From contig NC_091104.1 of assembly GCF_024713975.1 (NCBI RefSeq), positions 8,823,580 through 8,887,579 of the forward strand: a stretch of DNA of 64,000 bases, written 5' to 3'. This stretch comes from Paralichthys olivaceus. Taxonomy: Eukaryota; Chordata; Actinopteri; Pleuronectiformes; Paralichthyidae. Of the stretch, positions 1 to 12,919 are shown in pieces. The notes beneath the pieces are model-generated. The model was given only the letters and a program-made list of their open reading frames with translations, had not been told where the DNA came from and searched no databases. The first letter of the stretch is position 1, and every line of letters starts with the position of its first letter. The position numbers were made by a program, and so were the translations under genes.

Positions 1-3000
1 CTGTTCACCTACACAACAGGGAACAAGGTTCCACATAAAGCTATTTGCATTTCACAATAAAACATCCTTTTAATTCTTTACTCGACCCGACAACTTTGGG
101 AAAGAAACTGTGTGACACCACCAGGACAGAGACATACCTTCATAAGAGCCTGTGTGTTTCCCTGTCTCGAGACTAAGAGCCTCCTGCTGCTGATCCCTCT
201 GGTCTGGCTACAAGAGTCAAGTTGTCCGGAGCTCCGCGAGCCTCTAGACCCGGGGCAGAGAGGAAGCTGGATCCTGCAGAGGCTGCACAGCCGATTATCT
301 CTCTTAGGAGGAGTCACTCAGGAGAGGCATGGAGGAGACCTTTGTCCTGCCTGTACCCTGGGACAGGCGTACTCAGACAGTTAACATTTAACACCTCAGC
401 TGTGTCATCGTGTTATTGTCCAGGAAGCTTCTTCTGTTTGTCCCTCCTGCTGTCAATGTACATTTATCTGACTCATGTATGTAGAATGAGGGGAAAAAGA
501 GATCCCAGATACGTTCTTATAATCTCAGACTTAGATGTAAACCTTATAGAGCAATAGTTTGAGATTACAGGAGAAATATTTACTTCTTTTAAAGTGAGTT
601 AGACTGTTTGTGTTTGGTATTGATTTGTGTTTGGTAAGGCCAAGAGATGGTTAAGAGTAATCAGTTAGCCACAATCTATTCAGGCAGGGATTTCCCTGAG
701 TCTCTGCCAAACTCACTGCACAGACCAAAAACCTATTCCAGTACATGTGAATATTACATTTCAAGTTTTTACTTTGGTTTTTGTACCAATTAAACAGAAC
801 ATGTCAAATATTGTGCTTATTACCTCTGGAAAGAAGCTGCTTACTGACAAATCCACTCAGTCATTCGAACATGGTTTAACACTTATGGTTTCACATCTTC
901 CTTTTAAAAAGCTGTAATGTGTCGTGCAGAACTAAAAACTAAAAAAAGTGTAATTCAAACAAACTTAACCAAATGGTCAAAGGTCAAACTAACAACCATC
1001 GACCTCTCACCATCAGTTTTTAGATCTGGCTACACATTTATATGTGGTCTGTATTTATATGGAGCTTTTCTCGTCTTGATGACCACTCAAACCGCTTTTC
1101 TGACAGTCACTCTCTGGAATTATTAATAAACTGTAAGATTGATGGTATTTTTATTCAGCGACTGTAGACAGACTGAAGCAGTGGCCTCCTTCCGATGCTT
1201 TTTTTTCAAATTGACCATCCCTGCATCTCTGTCCGACATGTTTAAAACATGAGGGCCTGTGTTTGCCTGCACAGTCGCCTCCCGGCCACACAATGCCCAG
1301 TAACCCGAGGCAGCGAGCCAACCTCATCACTTGGATTAAACTGCCTCGCTTCACAACAACACTGCCACTTTAATGCAGCGCTCAGTCTTTATTCCAACAC
1401 ACAACAAAGCTGTGCAACCGTCCATTTATCGATCTATGCCTCGTTTGTTGTTTCATGTTTCTCTCCAGATTTTTCTCTTCTTCTTAAAAACTCCAAACAG
1501 GAGTGAGAACAGTTGTGCATTAAACAGAAAAGTTCACCTGCTTTTGATAACACGGTGAAACTATAATGTGAGGAAAGAACAGAAGGAGCTTACATTGAGT
1601 CCCAGGCAGGCTGAAGGGCTTAGAATCCCGAGCAGGGCCAGTCCAGAGGAGAAAATCAGCTTTGGGCTCCTTTCTTCCTTTTTCTCCCCTTCCAACCCCT
1701 ACGTTATACGTCCCTGCTTTATTATTAACCCCTTTCCTCTCTTTCTCTACTTACCCTCGTTTTGAATCTCCCCTCCTTTTCTACCTGTCAACTTCTCCCA
1801 TCACCGCTTCCACTGCTGAAAAAGACAGTCCCAAAATCAGCTGAAGTGTACGAAGCTGTGCAATATGTTTCCCTGTTGGCTCAGAAAAACACGCCAGAGA
1901 CATTTTCATTCCTCATCACAGCAAAGTCAAAGTCACTTTCAACATTTTTGCTTCCACACAGGCCAGAGAGCCCAACCCCCCTGTTTCAACGTCACCTCTT
2001 TTCTTCCTCAGACACCTGATCAGCCCAGTTTCACTCTGTGCTCTCCAGTTACTCCCTCCATCTAATAGACTCAGGCGAGAGCGCTCCACCTCCTGCCCCT
2101 GATGATGGAGGCCACAGTTTTGGCTGTGGAACCCTGAGCCAGGATCAATTTTTAGAGTAAAAGTGCAACTTTCTCATAAGCCTCCTTCATTATTCACGGG
2201 CAGCAACGTGAAAACTCAGACAAAAATAGATAAGCACACAATTATACCATACATTCAAATTCCCTGTGTGTTTTCTAAAATCTTATATCCAACAAATATC
2301 ACTGATAATCACAAAATACTACAATCATAGAGGCCTTTAATTTAAAGCACCGGATGCACAGGATGATTTTCATTTGAATTAAGCCATTTAAAGACATTAC
2401 ACATACACTGAAACAGCTTTTGATCACAATAATCAATCCTCCCATCCATACTGCCTGCATATGTGATATCAGTAAAGTCATTTCAAGAAACATTTTTAAT
2501 AATTAAGTCCAACCAATACTCACATCTCTACAGGTAAGTTGAAAGAGTTGTAGGTTACTCTAAATGTTCCTCTTGGTCCGATAGGATGTAAAACTTTTCC
2601 AAGACTCAAGTGGAAAAGTGAAAGGCAGCAACCTTTAAAAGTTGGAACGACACGCTGTTCCTCTTATGAAAGAAATGCCGAGAGCATTATATGGGTAATA
2701 AAATGCACCATTGCTCCATTTTAATACTCTGAGGGATTTGGCAGCTTTACCTGCTCCGGTTCACAAATGTAATGCTTTTATGACTCTTATCTACTTGTGC
2801 CACAGTTAAACTACATTTTTTCAGCATTCACCACTTTCGTTCTTGTGACTGCGGCCTGGCAAAAGGTTACAGGCTCACTTTATGTTGGGGACAATGTTTT
2901 CATTTGGACATATAGGACTTTACAGACAGTGTGGACAGGAGGAAGATCTACAGGTGTTCAGTGTACATGGAATTAAAGTGTTTGAACTTGAACCTTTCCA

Positions 3001-3430
3001 TAAAAACTCAAAAACATTTCCTCATTATTTACAATATCTAATTATATTTATTGTTGTACCATCTGGTTCCACCTGACACTCACCTGTACTTTGTTTTACT
3101 CAGCTGTAATGTGAAGACGTGGCCACTCAGAGGCAGAGCTGCCTCAAGTTGGAGTCTGACTCAAAGGACAAAGGACCTGAGCGACGGAACTCAACCCAGA
3201 CCAGACACATTCACACAAGCTCCTCCTCTGAGATAAGATGGATAGAACAGGTCATGTCAGGGAAACACTCACTACCAGGTTCTCAGATCCAGCTTAGGGG
3301 AACTTCAGTCAAAGTATAACTGGTAAAATAATAAATAAAATGTTGTATTTGAAGTTGAGTCAGGAACACTTTGTCGTGATTTACCCATTTATTGAACAAA
3401 TGGGAAGACAGGTATGCTTGGCGTGGATGG
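1..3430. other. Left flank with no recognisable gene
   Basis: Open frames here are short, lack family resemblance and have no convincing splice pattern. An AATAAA hexamer at 1125-1130 (+) after AT-rich sequence could be the end of a 3'UTR belonging to a gene to the left, but nothing else supports this. Pyrimidine-rich tracts occur between about 1660 and 2060. I see no RNA gene. Confidence 0.5.
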
Positions 3431-3436
3431 CTCCAT

Positions 3437-3530
3437 TCTCTCTCTCTCTCTCTCCATCCATCCACCTCTCTCTCTAGCTATCTATCCATCTATCTATATC
3501 TCTCTATCCATTCATCCATCCATCCATCCA

Positions 3531-3563
<33 letters not shown>

Positions 3564-3760
3564 CTCTCTCTATCCATCCATCATCCATTCATCTCTCTCT
3601 CTATCCATCCATCTCTCCCTCTCTACCCATCCATCCCTCTCTCTCTTTCCATCCCTCTACCTATCTTTCCCTCTCTCTCTCTCTATCCATCCATCCATCT
3701 TTCTCTCTCTCTGTATCCATCCATCCATCCCTCTCTCTCTCTCTATCCATCCATCCATCC

Positions 3761-3791
<31 letters not shown>

Positions 3792-3793
3792 CA
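3437..3793. repeat. Compound microsatellite (CT, CCAT and TA units)
   Basis: About 350 bp of interleaved CT runs, CCAT tetranucleotides and a TA run near 3541-3562. The + strand is almost pure pyrimidine outside the TA part. It ends only about 50 bp before the GC-boxes of the gyg1 promoter. Long open frames rich in Ser, Ile, His and Leu across it are repeat artefacts. Confidence 0.95.
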
Positions 3794-3819
3794 TCGTGTG
3801 AGTGAGGAAACTCGGTGAG

Positions 3820-3994
3820 GGGGCGTGTCGGAGGGGGCGTGTGAGCTGTCATTGGTCACATGACCCGGAAGATGTGGGGCTTCATCCCTGTGTTAAACTG
3901 CTCTCAGCTGCTGAGCTTCTGTCCTTCGCAGTCCAGACCCTCCGTTCTCCGCACCGCGACCCCCGACCTCAGGGCGAACTCTCCTCAGCGCACC
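3820..3994 (+). promoter_or_regulatory. gyg1 promoter and 5'UTR
   Basis: Compact GC-richer segment just before the gyg1 start codon. Two GGGGGCGTGT-like GC boxes lie at about 3819-3841, an inverted CCAAT (ATTGG) at 3851-3855, a near-palindromic GTCACATGAC at 3855-3864 (the M-box/E-box type bound by MITF/TFE factors) and CCGGAAG at 3865-3871 (ETS-type). No TATA box is visible. Overlapping CCAAT, E-box and ETS sites suit a TATA-less housekeeping promoter. The transcription start itself is inferred. Confidence 0.6.
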
Positions 3995-6900
3995 ATGGCG
4001 GGTAAGACACACCGGGGCCTCCGTCGACACTCGCGGCCGCCGCACCGACACCGGAACACGGCCAAGGCTGCACGGAGCGAACCCGGCGCTGCACGAACTG
4101 TCCATGTCACGAAATATCGCGAATTTCCATAAACGCCGCAAAAAAAAAGAAAAAAAAAAAAAAGAAAACCCTCCGGTGCTTCTGCTGCTGCAGGTGGACT
4201 GAGATCACATGGTGGCTCCAGTGTTCACTTCCTGCTGAGCTGATTCAAAGGTTTCATCTGATCCGTGTTGATGAGTCGCTGCAGCGGATGGACCAAAGTG
4301 GTTGATAGATATAAAACAAAGCACATCCGGTTCTTATTTTCAGAGTTAAACCGTTTTCAATGCAATCACTCCTGAGAAACACACCAGGTGCAGAAACCAG
4401 ATTAATAATCTGTCCGTCTATTACAAACAGTTCAGTTGAAGTTCATTTAAAACAAAAGAGACAAGCATCAAATCATCACATTTTAGAAGCTGGAACCAGA
4501 AAATGTTTGGTTAATTCGATGGATGTTTTAATTGTCATCAGAATGGAGTGTTTCCTGGTCAATTGACTCATTGATGAAATGACTAATCGTTGTAGTCCTA
4601 CTTTCTAAAGTGCCTTTGTTTGAATGGAGTTTTGCCTCCACGTTCTGTCTCACACTGCCACTGCACTTTAAAGTCTGGGGCCAATTATTTCAATATTTGT
4701 TTAAATGCAGAATAAATTGATTGATTTTCACTGAAAAACATAATGTTGTGAAAAGACGCCTGTTTAAAATACAACTTTAAATGTTGTGTGTGCTTAAGAT
4801 TTTAATGAAAAATGTCTACCGCCTGCCTATTTCTTCATCTGTAATGATTCCGGTTCACTGGTTTAAAAAAAAAAAAAAAGCAAGATCAGCTGAAATTCAA
4901 ACTCCACTAAAAAACCTGGTGGATGCTGTTGTTTGGCCATTTTGTTCGACTCGCATGCACTTTTATTTTTAAAGCATTCATCATTGACTTCCTGGGTTAA
5001 TGTGGGCCCATGAAGCAAATTGACAGTTCCTCTGTGGTGGACGTGCACTTCAGTGTGTGGCCATGAAGGCTTTTCTCTAATGCAGTAAAAGGCTCATTGC
5101 ATCACAGCATTTAATGTCTTTTACTTCAAAAAATGTCGATGTGTTGATTTTGAACTTAAATATTGTAACTACTGATATTGATGTCCGATCAAGATGTGGA
5201 GAAGTCGTCAGCTTTCACGTAGCCACAGAACACATCACATGCTTCCTGTGACACTGAGCTCGCACACTTTTGATAAACAAGTTTCCTTTAATACAACCCC
5301 AGCAACCATACGACACTCCCACTCTGGTCAGATTTCCCAGAAGCCCCCTGACAACACACGCATTCAGCCTGGGGAATGCTATCTGCTGGCTCTGGGCCTA
5401 CTTTCACTCAAGCAGCAACACAGTGCGTCCCCTGCTGTTAATATATGCATGGGGACCCGTCAGACACTGAAGTTCACACAAGAGGCCTGCAGATGCACTG
5501 GGTCTGGTGCAGTGGGTTCTACCGTTTATTCACTTTAACAGCAAACCCTGTAGAATGAAAATGCTCGGAAAAGCAGCCACATGTGAGGAGCATGGACCAG
5601 TGTGGTTTGAGAAAACGGTGTTTTTACATAACTGGTGTTGATTTTATCGACGGCAGAATTACTAAGTTATCAATCGTTTCAACACTCTAGTGCAGGAAGT
5701 GAGTCTGACGCTTGTGTGTTGTTTTCATGAGTCAAGCAGCAGTGTGCATGAAACTTGGGTTATGTGTTACCGTCCATATCTGTGGAGGAAGCTGTAAAAA
5801 CTAATTATGGGTTATCTGGCTTTTCGTAAACTACTCTCATGTGGGCGGAAAGGACGCTGACACTGTTTGACTCAGTAAAGGTTACTCTGTGTAAATTTGT
5901 ATGGTGTCACTTGTCTATTTAAGTACAAATGAGTACTGATTTTATATTCTTAAAGCTTCTTTCTTTACTTTCTTCTCTCAATGTGTGTGTGTGTGTGTGT
6001 GTGTGTTACTCAATGAGTTATCTACAGGCACCAGAAAAACTCTCATTGTACCTGTACAGTGACAATAAAAAAAAAAAATCTCTTACAGTATTGTCACACT
6101 TTAATGCTCAGAGCATGGTACACAAGACAAAGGTTGGTTTGTAATATGCACCCTGATGGGAAGCTGTTCTTTCTCTTTATACATCTGGCTCGTTCCTCCC
6201 CCTCTGGTTGAGGTTGTTTCTGAGCCAAAGGTCAGGATGTTCTGATGACATCAGGGCAACAATGCCTTAGTTGAGGCAATCAGGTCAAGATCCAATCAGT
6301 TGCACAGGACTCAGCATGATCAAGGTAGCATTGTAAAGATTCAATCATGATCAATGATAGAGGAAACGAACATGAGTGCATTCTGCATGATCAACATGTA
6401 ACATTTCCCTTACACCAGTCATGGTTAATGCTTGTGTGTCTGTGTGTGTGTCCAGCAGACCAAGCTTTTGTGACATTAGCGACAAATGACAGCTACGCCA
6501 GGGGAGCGATGGTTCTTGGGCAGTCGTTGCGAAAGCACAACACAACCAAGAAATTGGTTGTACTCATCGGGCCTCACGTCGCAGAACCCTGCAGGTAACG
6601 CACATCAGTGACGCCACCAGTCACACATTGATCCAACTTATACAGTCATGTAAATCGTGTGTGTGTTGTAGAGGCGCACTTGGCTCCATTTTCGATGAGG
6701 TGTGTGTGGTGGACATCATGGACTCAGGTGATGTGGCTCATCTGGCCCTGATGAAGCGTCCGGACCTGGGAGTGACATTCACCAAACTGCACTGCTGGAC
6801 TCTCACACACTACAGCAAGTGTGTGTTCATGGACGCAGACACACTGGTGAGACGCAAACGTTTAGATTAAATGTGTTAAATACACATTTCATGAAACTTC

Positions 6901-9900
6901 AAGTCAGAAAGTGAGTAACGTTCTTTGAATGTGTCCAGGTGCTGTCAAATATAGATGAACTCTTCGAGAGGGAGGAGCTCTCCGCTGCGCCCGATCCTGG
7001 TTGGCCGGACTGTTTCAACTCTGGGGTTTTTGTCTTCAGACCGTCCAATGAGACGCACGAGAAGCTGCTCACGTTCTGTGGAGAAAACGGCAGCTTTGAC
7101 GGTGAGACACGAATATTTTTCTTTCTCTCTTTCACAGGTCATCAGAGGATCGTTAGTCAGAATCTGAAGAAACCAGAAGAAATGAAAGACGTAACTGATT
7201 CAATCCACAGTTTTAAATGACATGGATGTTTTGTGGGTCAGACCTCAAACATACCGTCAGTCTGTAGAGGAGCTTTTTGAAACGTGGCAGCCACCAACCA
7301 CTGGTCACTCACTTTATGCTGCATCCTCTCATAGCAATGCTGTTTGTCGGAGAGGTTCACAGTGTGAAGGGAAGCACTGATCACGGAGTATGAGAAAATA
7401 TTGTGTGTGTGGTGTTTAAACATTTCGATTTATTGTAACATTGGATTCAAACAGCCATAAAAGTAGAGTATAAATGATAAATGGTTGTATCCTGTAGCGC
7501 AAAAGCTGAAACACAACTCTTTGCAGTCTGTCTAAATGAACCGTGAATATGTCTAAAATTGTGTCCGTGTGTGTGTCCGTGTCCGCAGGTGGAGATCAGG
7601 GGGTTCTCAACAGTTTCTTTAACACCTGGGCGACGGCAGATATTTCTAAACACCTCCCTTTCATTTACAACCTCAGCAGTGTCTCCATCTACTCCTACCT
7701 GCCAGCTTTCAAAGAGTCAGTACACACACGCATACTGCGGCTCCCTCTTTCCTTCTTTTCTTTCTCACGCTCTTCTTGTCATCTCACGGTCTTGTCACTT
7801 TTTAATTTGTAATTTGTTGGACAGGTACGGCAGTAACGCGAAGGTGGTGCACTTCCTGGGCAAGGTGAAGCCATGGAGCTACTCCTTTGACGCTGAGAAG
7901 GGCGAGGTCAGAGGTCACGCCCTGTCACCTGACCAGTGCCACCTGCACCCGGACTACCTGCTCATGTGGTGGCAGCTGTACTCCAAGTCTGTGCTGCCTC
8001 TGCTGCAGCAGGCCTACGGGGACACGCCCTTCAACAGCGGCTTCACAGAGGAGAGCCAGAAAGTATGTCACCACTCATGTTGGGGAAAGAATAGTGTGTG
8101 GTTTTAGGCGTGGTTTAAATCATAAGTGAGGATTCCCGTCGAAAGTGTGTGTGTCAATTGCATAATTGTCCCGAGTGTGTGGAAACCTCTAAAAACCCGA
8201 TAAACTCACCTCTCTCTGGCAGGTATCTCAGAGGTGTGAATCTGTCATGTCATGGTGTGAATCTGTCATGTCATGGTGTGAATCTGTCATGTCATGGTGT
8301 GTGGGCACCGAGCTGTGACAGTGCCACATATCGGAGCTTTAAGCGTTTTCAAGCTCCAGATTAAAATGCTGGCGAGCTCCAGTCTAGTTGTAAAAGTTGA
8401 TTGGTTCCACATTCCTCAGCTGTGGTCGGTTGCCTGTCCTGTCGTCGCTGGAACACAAAGGACGCCAGGCTGGCAACAGTCGTTCAGAACTTAATGCAGT
8501 AGCTGGAAGTTGCCATGTTGACTGTTGTAGCAACACTGTGGTGTTGCGAGTTGGTCAAAGGCAGATCTGTTGTGTCGCCAAATCCTGCAGCTTTGCTCAT
8601 TTGCCTGAAGCTGAGTCTCATTGTGTCACGCTGACATGTTTATACAGACACCCGGTGTTTGTGCAGCGTTTTTCTGCCTCCACACAGACGACCTTGTGTT
8701 TTCAGGTTGTGTGTCTGTCCCACTCTCCTGAACATGACATCTCAGGGAGGAATTTCTTTAAATGTGCCACAAACATTCACTTATTTTTGGTAAAAGGTCA
8801 CTGTGGCCTCCATATAACCCAGTTTTGGACACAATTTAAAAAAACCTTTACTCAGTCACTATCTACAACAAATGTCAAATAAAAAACTGACTTGAGTGGT
8901 TGACGAAAACGAACAACAGCGAGCAGATATTCTTTTTTTTATTTTTCTCAGTTTCTTGTGACACTGTGCCAAGTAGAATGGCACTCGGTGATGTGTCTAC
9001 CTCTGCCAAGGCCCAACAGTTTTAAACCACATTTGGATCTGCACCAAATTACTCACACTCAAATATCAGTTCCCTTAATATTTGTTTCATCAGGATTACT
9101 CACAAATGATTCTCTGGAAAATTGTCTGTAAGCAATTCTATGGAACTTGAGTACTAATTGGTTTCTTTTTTGGCCCATGTCCAGTCTTTCCATCAAGTTT
9201 TTGTGGAAATCGTTTTGTTTTTTTTGCGTAATCCTGCTGGCAATCAGACAAACTGGCACAGAGAGGTGAAAACATAACCTCCTTGGTGGCGTTATCACTG
9301 TGTGATCACTGTGACGGTTACACAACGATGACACACTGAATTTCCCCAAATTTCTCTTGAGTCTGAAGCAACCGGAGGTCGTTTCGTTAGCAGAATCTGA
9401 AGACAGTAGGTGACATTTATCAAATCAGACCAGGTTGGGCACCTAAGCCCCTCAGAGTTTCATAAGCTGTGTCTCAGTTCGGGGGCCACGTCCCTCAGAG
9501 GCTCCATTTTAAGGCCGAATACGTCACAGCAGCGTGACTAGGCTGTCCCCATTCGAAGGCTCCTCCAAATGCGGGCATCAAACGTGTCCTTCCACACTTG
9601 AGCAGCAGAGGCTCCACCAGGCGGATCCTTCCTGGCTCCAAATTATGCATTGAGAATATTTTGGCTTTTCTCAATGCAGAATTTACATCACCGAGGCTTT
9701 GAGTCCTGGTCCACTTGCAGAGTTCATGTCCTCTTCATCATCTCTTATCTGTGAGTGTCATAAAAAGTCTTGTTGCACTTTGACTCTTCTGATGAAACGC
9801 CTGCACATAACATTTGTGTCTCGAGGGAAGAAAAGAACAAATTCCCCCTGTGGGGAATCTGTGGCTGAGGGAAAGCCGAGCATGGCTGAACCTGGGGAAA

Positions 9901-10146
9901 ATCCAGTCCTTATAAAGTATTGCTCTCACTTAAGGATTCATTGTCTCTCTCTCTCTCTTTCTCTGTCTCTCTGTCACGCAGGATAAGCTTCAGGAGGATG
10001 TGAGCGCACAGCCGGCGCCCTCTGCTCCTGCACAGAAGGTTTCCTCCGAGGAAAGGAAGCAGCGCTGGGAAGCCGGCCAGATCGACTACATGGGCGACGA
10101 CTCCTTCGCCAACATCGAGCGGAAGCTGGACTCCTTCTTGAAGTAG
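3995..10146 (+). CDS. gyg1: Glycogenin-1 (glycogen-initiating glucosyltransferase), 7 exons
   Basis: Coding exons: 3995-4001, 6456-6594 (or from 6459), 6672-6846, 6939-7101, 7589-7715, 7825-8062 and 9982-10146; 337 codons plus stop, close to human GYG1. Glycogenin is a cytosolic GT8 enzyme that glucosylates itself and primes glycogen synthesis. Visible marks: N-terminal [11 protein letters not shown], the Mn-binding DAD in FMDADTL, NSGVFVF, GDQGVLN, the acceptor tyrosine in SIYSYLPAF (residue 195 or 196 depending on the exon-2 acceptor), and [12 protein letters not shown]. The last exon carries [18 protein letters not shown] and ends DSFLK, the conserved glycogen-synthase-binding tail. The linker between catalytic domain and tail is short, as in short mammalian isoforms. 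The start is the ATG at 3995; an in-frame ATG lies upstream at 3860. Convergent with hltf. Whether this is a or b paralogue is unclear. Confidence 0.96.
5982..6006. repeat. (GT)n microsatellite in gyg1 intron 1
   Basis: A simple dinucleotide run of about 12 GT units within the first gyg1 intron. Confidence 0.9.
8233..8295. repeat. 21-bp tandem repeat, three perfect copies
   Basis: Three identical 21-bp units (GGTGTGAATCTGTCATGTCAT) run head to tail at 8233, 8254 and 8275 in gyg1 intron 6, and a fourth copy breaks off after six bases. Perfect identity points to recent expansion. Confidence 0.95.
8998..9290 (+). repeat. Teleost interspersed repeat in gyg1 intron 6
   Basis: Begins CCTCTGCCAAGGCCCAACAG, continues with 'ccacatttggatctgcacc' and the 'tttccatcaagtttttgtgg' segment, and ends near CCTCCTTGGTGG. 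I recognise it as a very common fish repeat. Related pieces occur here at 28484-28515, 35258-35525 (opposite strand), 54280-54425 and 60380-60585. Its transposon class is uncertain. Confidence 0.7.
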
Positions 10147-10179
10147 CGGTTGTGGGTGAGGGAGTGCGACGGACGGATG

Positions 10180-10214
<35 letters not shown>

Positions 10215-12150
10215 GTGTGAAGCTCTGTGGAGGTGGAGGTATAACCACTGCTCAGCTCAGTCACAGAGGCTTGACTAGCAAGTGACTGAACAAACTTTCG
10301 GCCTCACTCTCTGCATCACGTTGTGTGAATGACAGAGTTGACACAGTTTCTCATGCGCACTCTAACATTCATTTATTTCTCTTTAAAGACAAGTTTGACA
10401 TTTTGGAAAATGCGCTTATTCAATTTGCGTTTTTGCACAGACTGATGCCCCTCCTACATGTCTTCATGTTAAATAGGAAAAAAGCTTAGAATAAAAACCA
10501 GGAAAACCTCAGCTCTGTGCATTACTCTGTGATTTGGTCAAACCTGAATTAAACCAATCAAATATCATATCTAACAGTATCTGACTGTGGGGGACATCTT
10601 CCTGTAATCTCACACATTTTCTAATCACTGTCTGCTCAGAATGACAAAACACGGGGCCAAACCGATGCTCCTCTGCTGAGCTGTTGACCGTGATCGCCCG
10701 AAGCTGCAGCAAGTTTTCAATTTGAATGTTGCTTTTGACCCTGGCAAACATTTGTTGCGACTCCAGGCAGAGATTAAACATTTGTGAGATCATGGCGATA
10801 AGTTAGTAGATGCACTTTACTGCTGAGGAAGGGAACAACATGTGGAAATGCCATGTGACTGAATTACAAAGTTGGGTATGATGGAAACTTCGAGGTTCTG
10901 TGCAAAGGTAACGGAACAAGAACTGCTGTTTTATTCTGTTAGTTCAAGTGTGTAAAAGAGAATTTGCTGTTTCATGTGTGGTTATGCACTAAATAGTTTC
11001 TTGGCCGTACACATTTCCCAACTTTCTGTGGCTGGTAGAAACTGCTGGAGGCCAAAAAATGCAACACAAGCACTCGTTAAATGGCAAATTTTCATTGATA
11101 CATTTAATTTGGTTTAAACAAACAACATACAACTTGTTAGTGAGCTTCATAGTTGCTGGTTGTGGATTGCGTTGCCTTTGTACAGAGCTGTTTTAAGTCA
11201 TTGTGCACTCACTTTATTTACCCTCTCCATCACAAAGCGAACTAGAGTCCCCAAAATGTCAAACTCTTCCTTTAAAAATGTTCTTGTGCATCTGATGGAT
11301 TCATGGTCCTGAGTCTTCCAAACCTGTGGAAAATTTCAGCAACAACAGAAAAACAACAATGGTCCAAGTCCGTCAATACGTTAAAATAAAAGTTGTTTCT
11401 GGATTTTTACCACAACTCCACTGTAATAAATCTCTACCTGAACCACTATGGAGTAAATATGCAGCAACTGGCTGATCCTCCTCTTTTCTCAGCCAGTTGA
11501 AACCATCTCACTTCATTCCGACAGTGTTCACCTCACCAGGTTACAGATCCACGTCTGTGCCTCTGACGCTCACCAGCTCCCTGCGACCGCAGCTTCGTCC
11601 CGTATCGTATTAGGTTCTCTAGGCCTGTTGTGTTGCGTTTGCATGGCAGTGTTTAAACGTGGTCGGTGATGTCGTTCTTCCACCTAAAGTGATGTTGTCC
11701 TTTATTTTATTTAATGTGTCCGTGTGGGATTAAAACGCCTCCGTCTCCTGCATGTTACATCCTCCACCTCCGTGTGTCTTTGTGCCATCGTCTGGGTTTC
11801 ATCACTTCCTGTGTCGTATAACCAGATGCCTTATTGCCTCTCACTGTTTACATGTACTCATTCACTGTAACTTTGTTGAGGCCCAGCTTTCCTGTTACCT
11901 CATTTACTTTACTCCACGTGTGCTCTTTCAGTAATCTGCTCTAACAATAGAGATAATTCACTAGTTTCTCCTCGATACACCTTCCTGCAGGATGCAGACA
12001 AGTTTCAAAATCCATGTGTGATCATATTTATCTTGTTTGATAAATCCTGGACCGCACAATGATTGAAGTATAACGTGTGTAGTCCTGTTCCCCAGCTGTT
12101 TACTGACCATCCCCGTTAAAGCGCTAATAAAGAAATGTAAAAAACTTCAA
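10147..12150 (+). other. gyg1 3'UTR with two polyadenylation signals
   Basis: No gene-like frame follows the gyg1 stop. A (GA)n run lies at about 10183-10212. Candidate poly(A) signals AATAAA occur at 10490-10495 and 12126-12131, the latter followed by GT-rich sequence. This suggests short (about 0.35 kb) and long (about 2 kb) 3'UTR forms. Extent is inferred. Confidence 0.6.
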
Positions 12151-12224
12151 TCCACGCTTCCTGTCATGTTTCATTTAAAGCATGTTTCCAGACTGTCTGC
12201 TCATACATTGGTATTTCTGTGAAC

Positions 12225-12625
12225 ACGATATCTGAAGAACGCCATGAGGGATTTTCTACAAGTTTGGTAAAAACGCTCACTTGGACTCAAAGATGAACCG
12301 ATTATATTTTGGTGGAGGATGGTAAACATCACTGTGAGCTTACAAACCCCATTTTTACCTTATGAGTGCTTTACCTAAAGAAAGCCTTGAGAGAATCCTC
12401 TCAAATCTGGTACAAATGTTCACTTAGACACACAACATAAAGATTATATAATTAGATCCGGGTGGTCAAAGTCACGGTGGCCTCTTGAACACATCTCAAG
12501 TCTGCCTTTAAGAATTTCTTCAAACATTTACCAGTTTCCACTTTGACTCGAAGATGAACTGATTAGATTTCATTCATCAACAGTCAGGTCAACAGTCACA
12601 GACCTCGTGAGTGTGGAAATAAAAT
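12225..12625. repeat. Internally repeated fish-type repeat between gyg1 and hltf
   Basis: Three to four degenerate units share the pattern 'tttct-caa-tttgg-acaaa-gctcacttggactcaaagatgaa-tgatta' followed by 'ggtcaaggtcac-gtg', beginning near 12235, 12390 and 12510. This matches a frequent teleost interspersed repeat with about 100-130 bp internal periodicity. No coding capacity. Confidence 0.6.
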
Positions 12626-12919
12626 GTGTTGGACTGAAACCACACTGGTTGGTGGAGGCTACAATTGCAGGACAGTATTTCTAGATGGAGGGCTGCAGCT
12701 AATTATTTGTTAAATATGTACGAACATAATTATAACAAGAGCACAAGATGGTTTTCACATTTCTAGATTTATCTAACCAACACTGACAAACTCAAACTTT
12801 GAGTTTACGATGACAAACATTAGTGAACAAGCAGAAGAGCAGCAACGTTCTGAAAGCCGCTCTGGTTAGAAACAGTAGCTACAGAGGCTCAGTATCAATG
12901 TCCTGCATCTCTTTCTGCA

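Noticed and set aside
3392..3852. Open frames of about 135 residues rich in Ser, Ile, His, Leu (both strands)
   Set aside because: They are translations of the CT/CCAT microsatellite.
7559..8107. One continuous 182-residue gyg1 frame spanning exons 5 and 6
   Set aside because: The middle (7716-7824) is intron: it has a donor at 7716, a pyrimidine-rich run and acceptor at 7824, and the protein only matches glycogenin when it is removed.
8397..8882. 161-residue + strand frame in gyg1 intron 6
   Set aside because: No family resemblance, no flanking splice logic, and it lies in an intron between matched gyg1 exons. I looked for an extra gyg1 linker exon here and found none that I could support.
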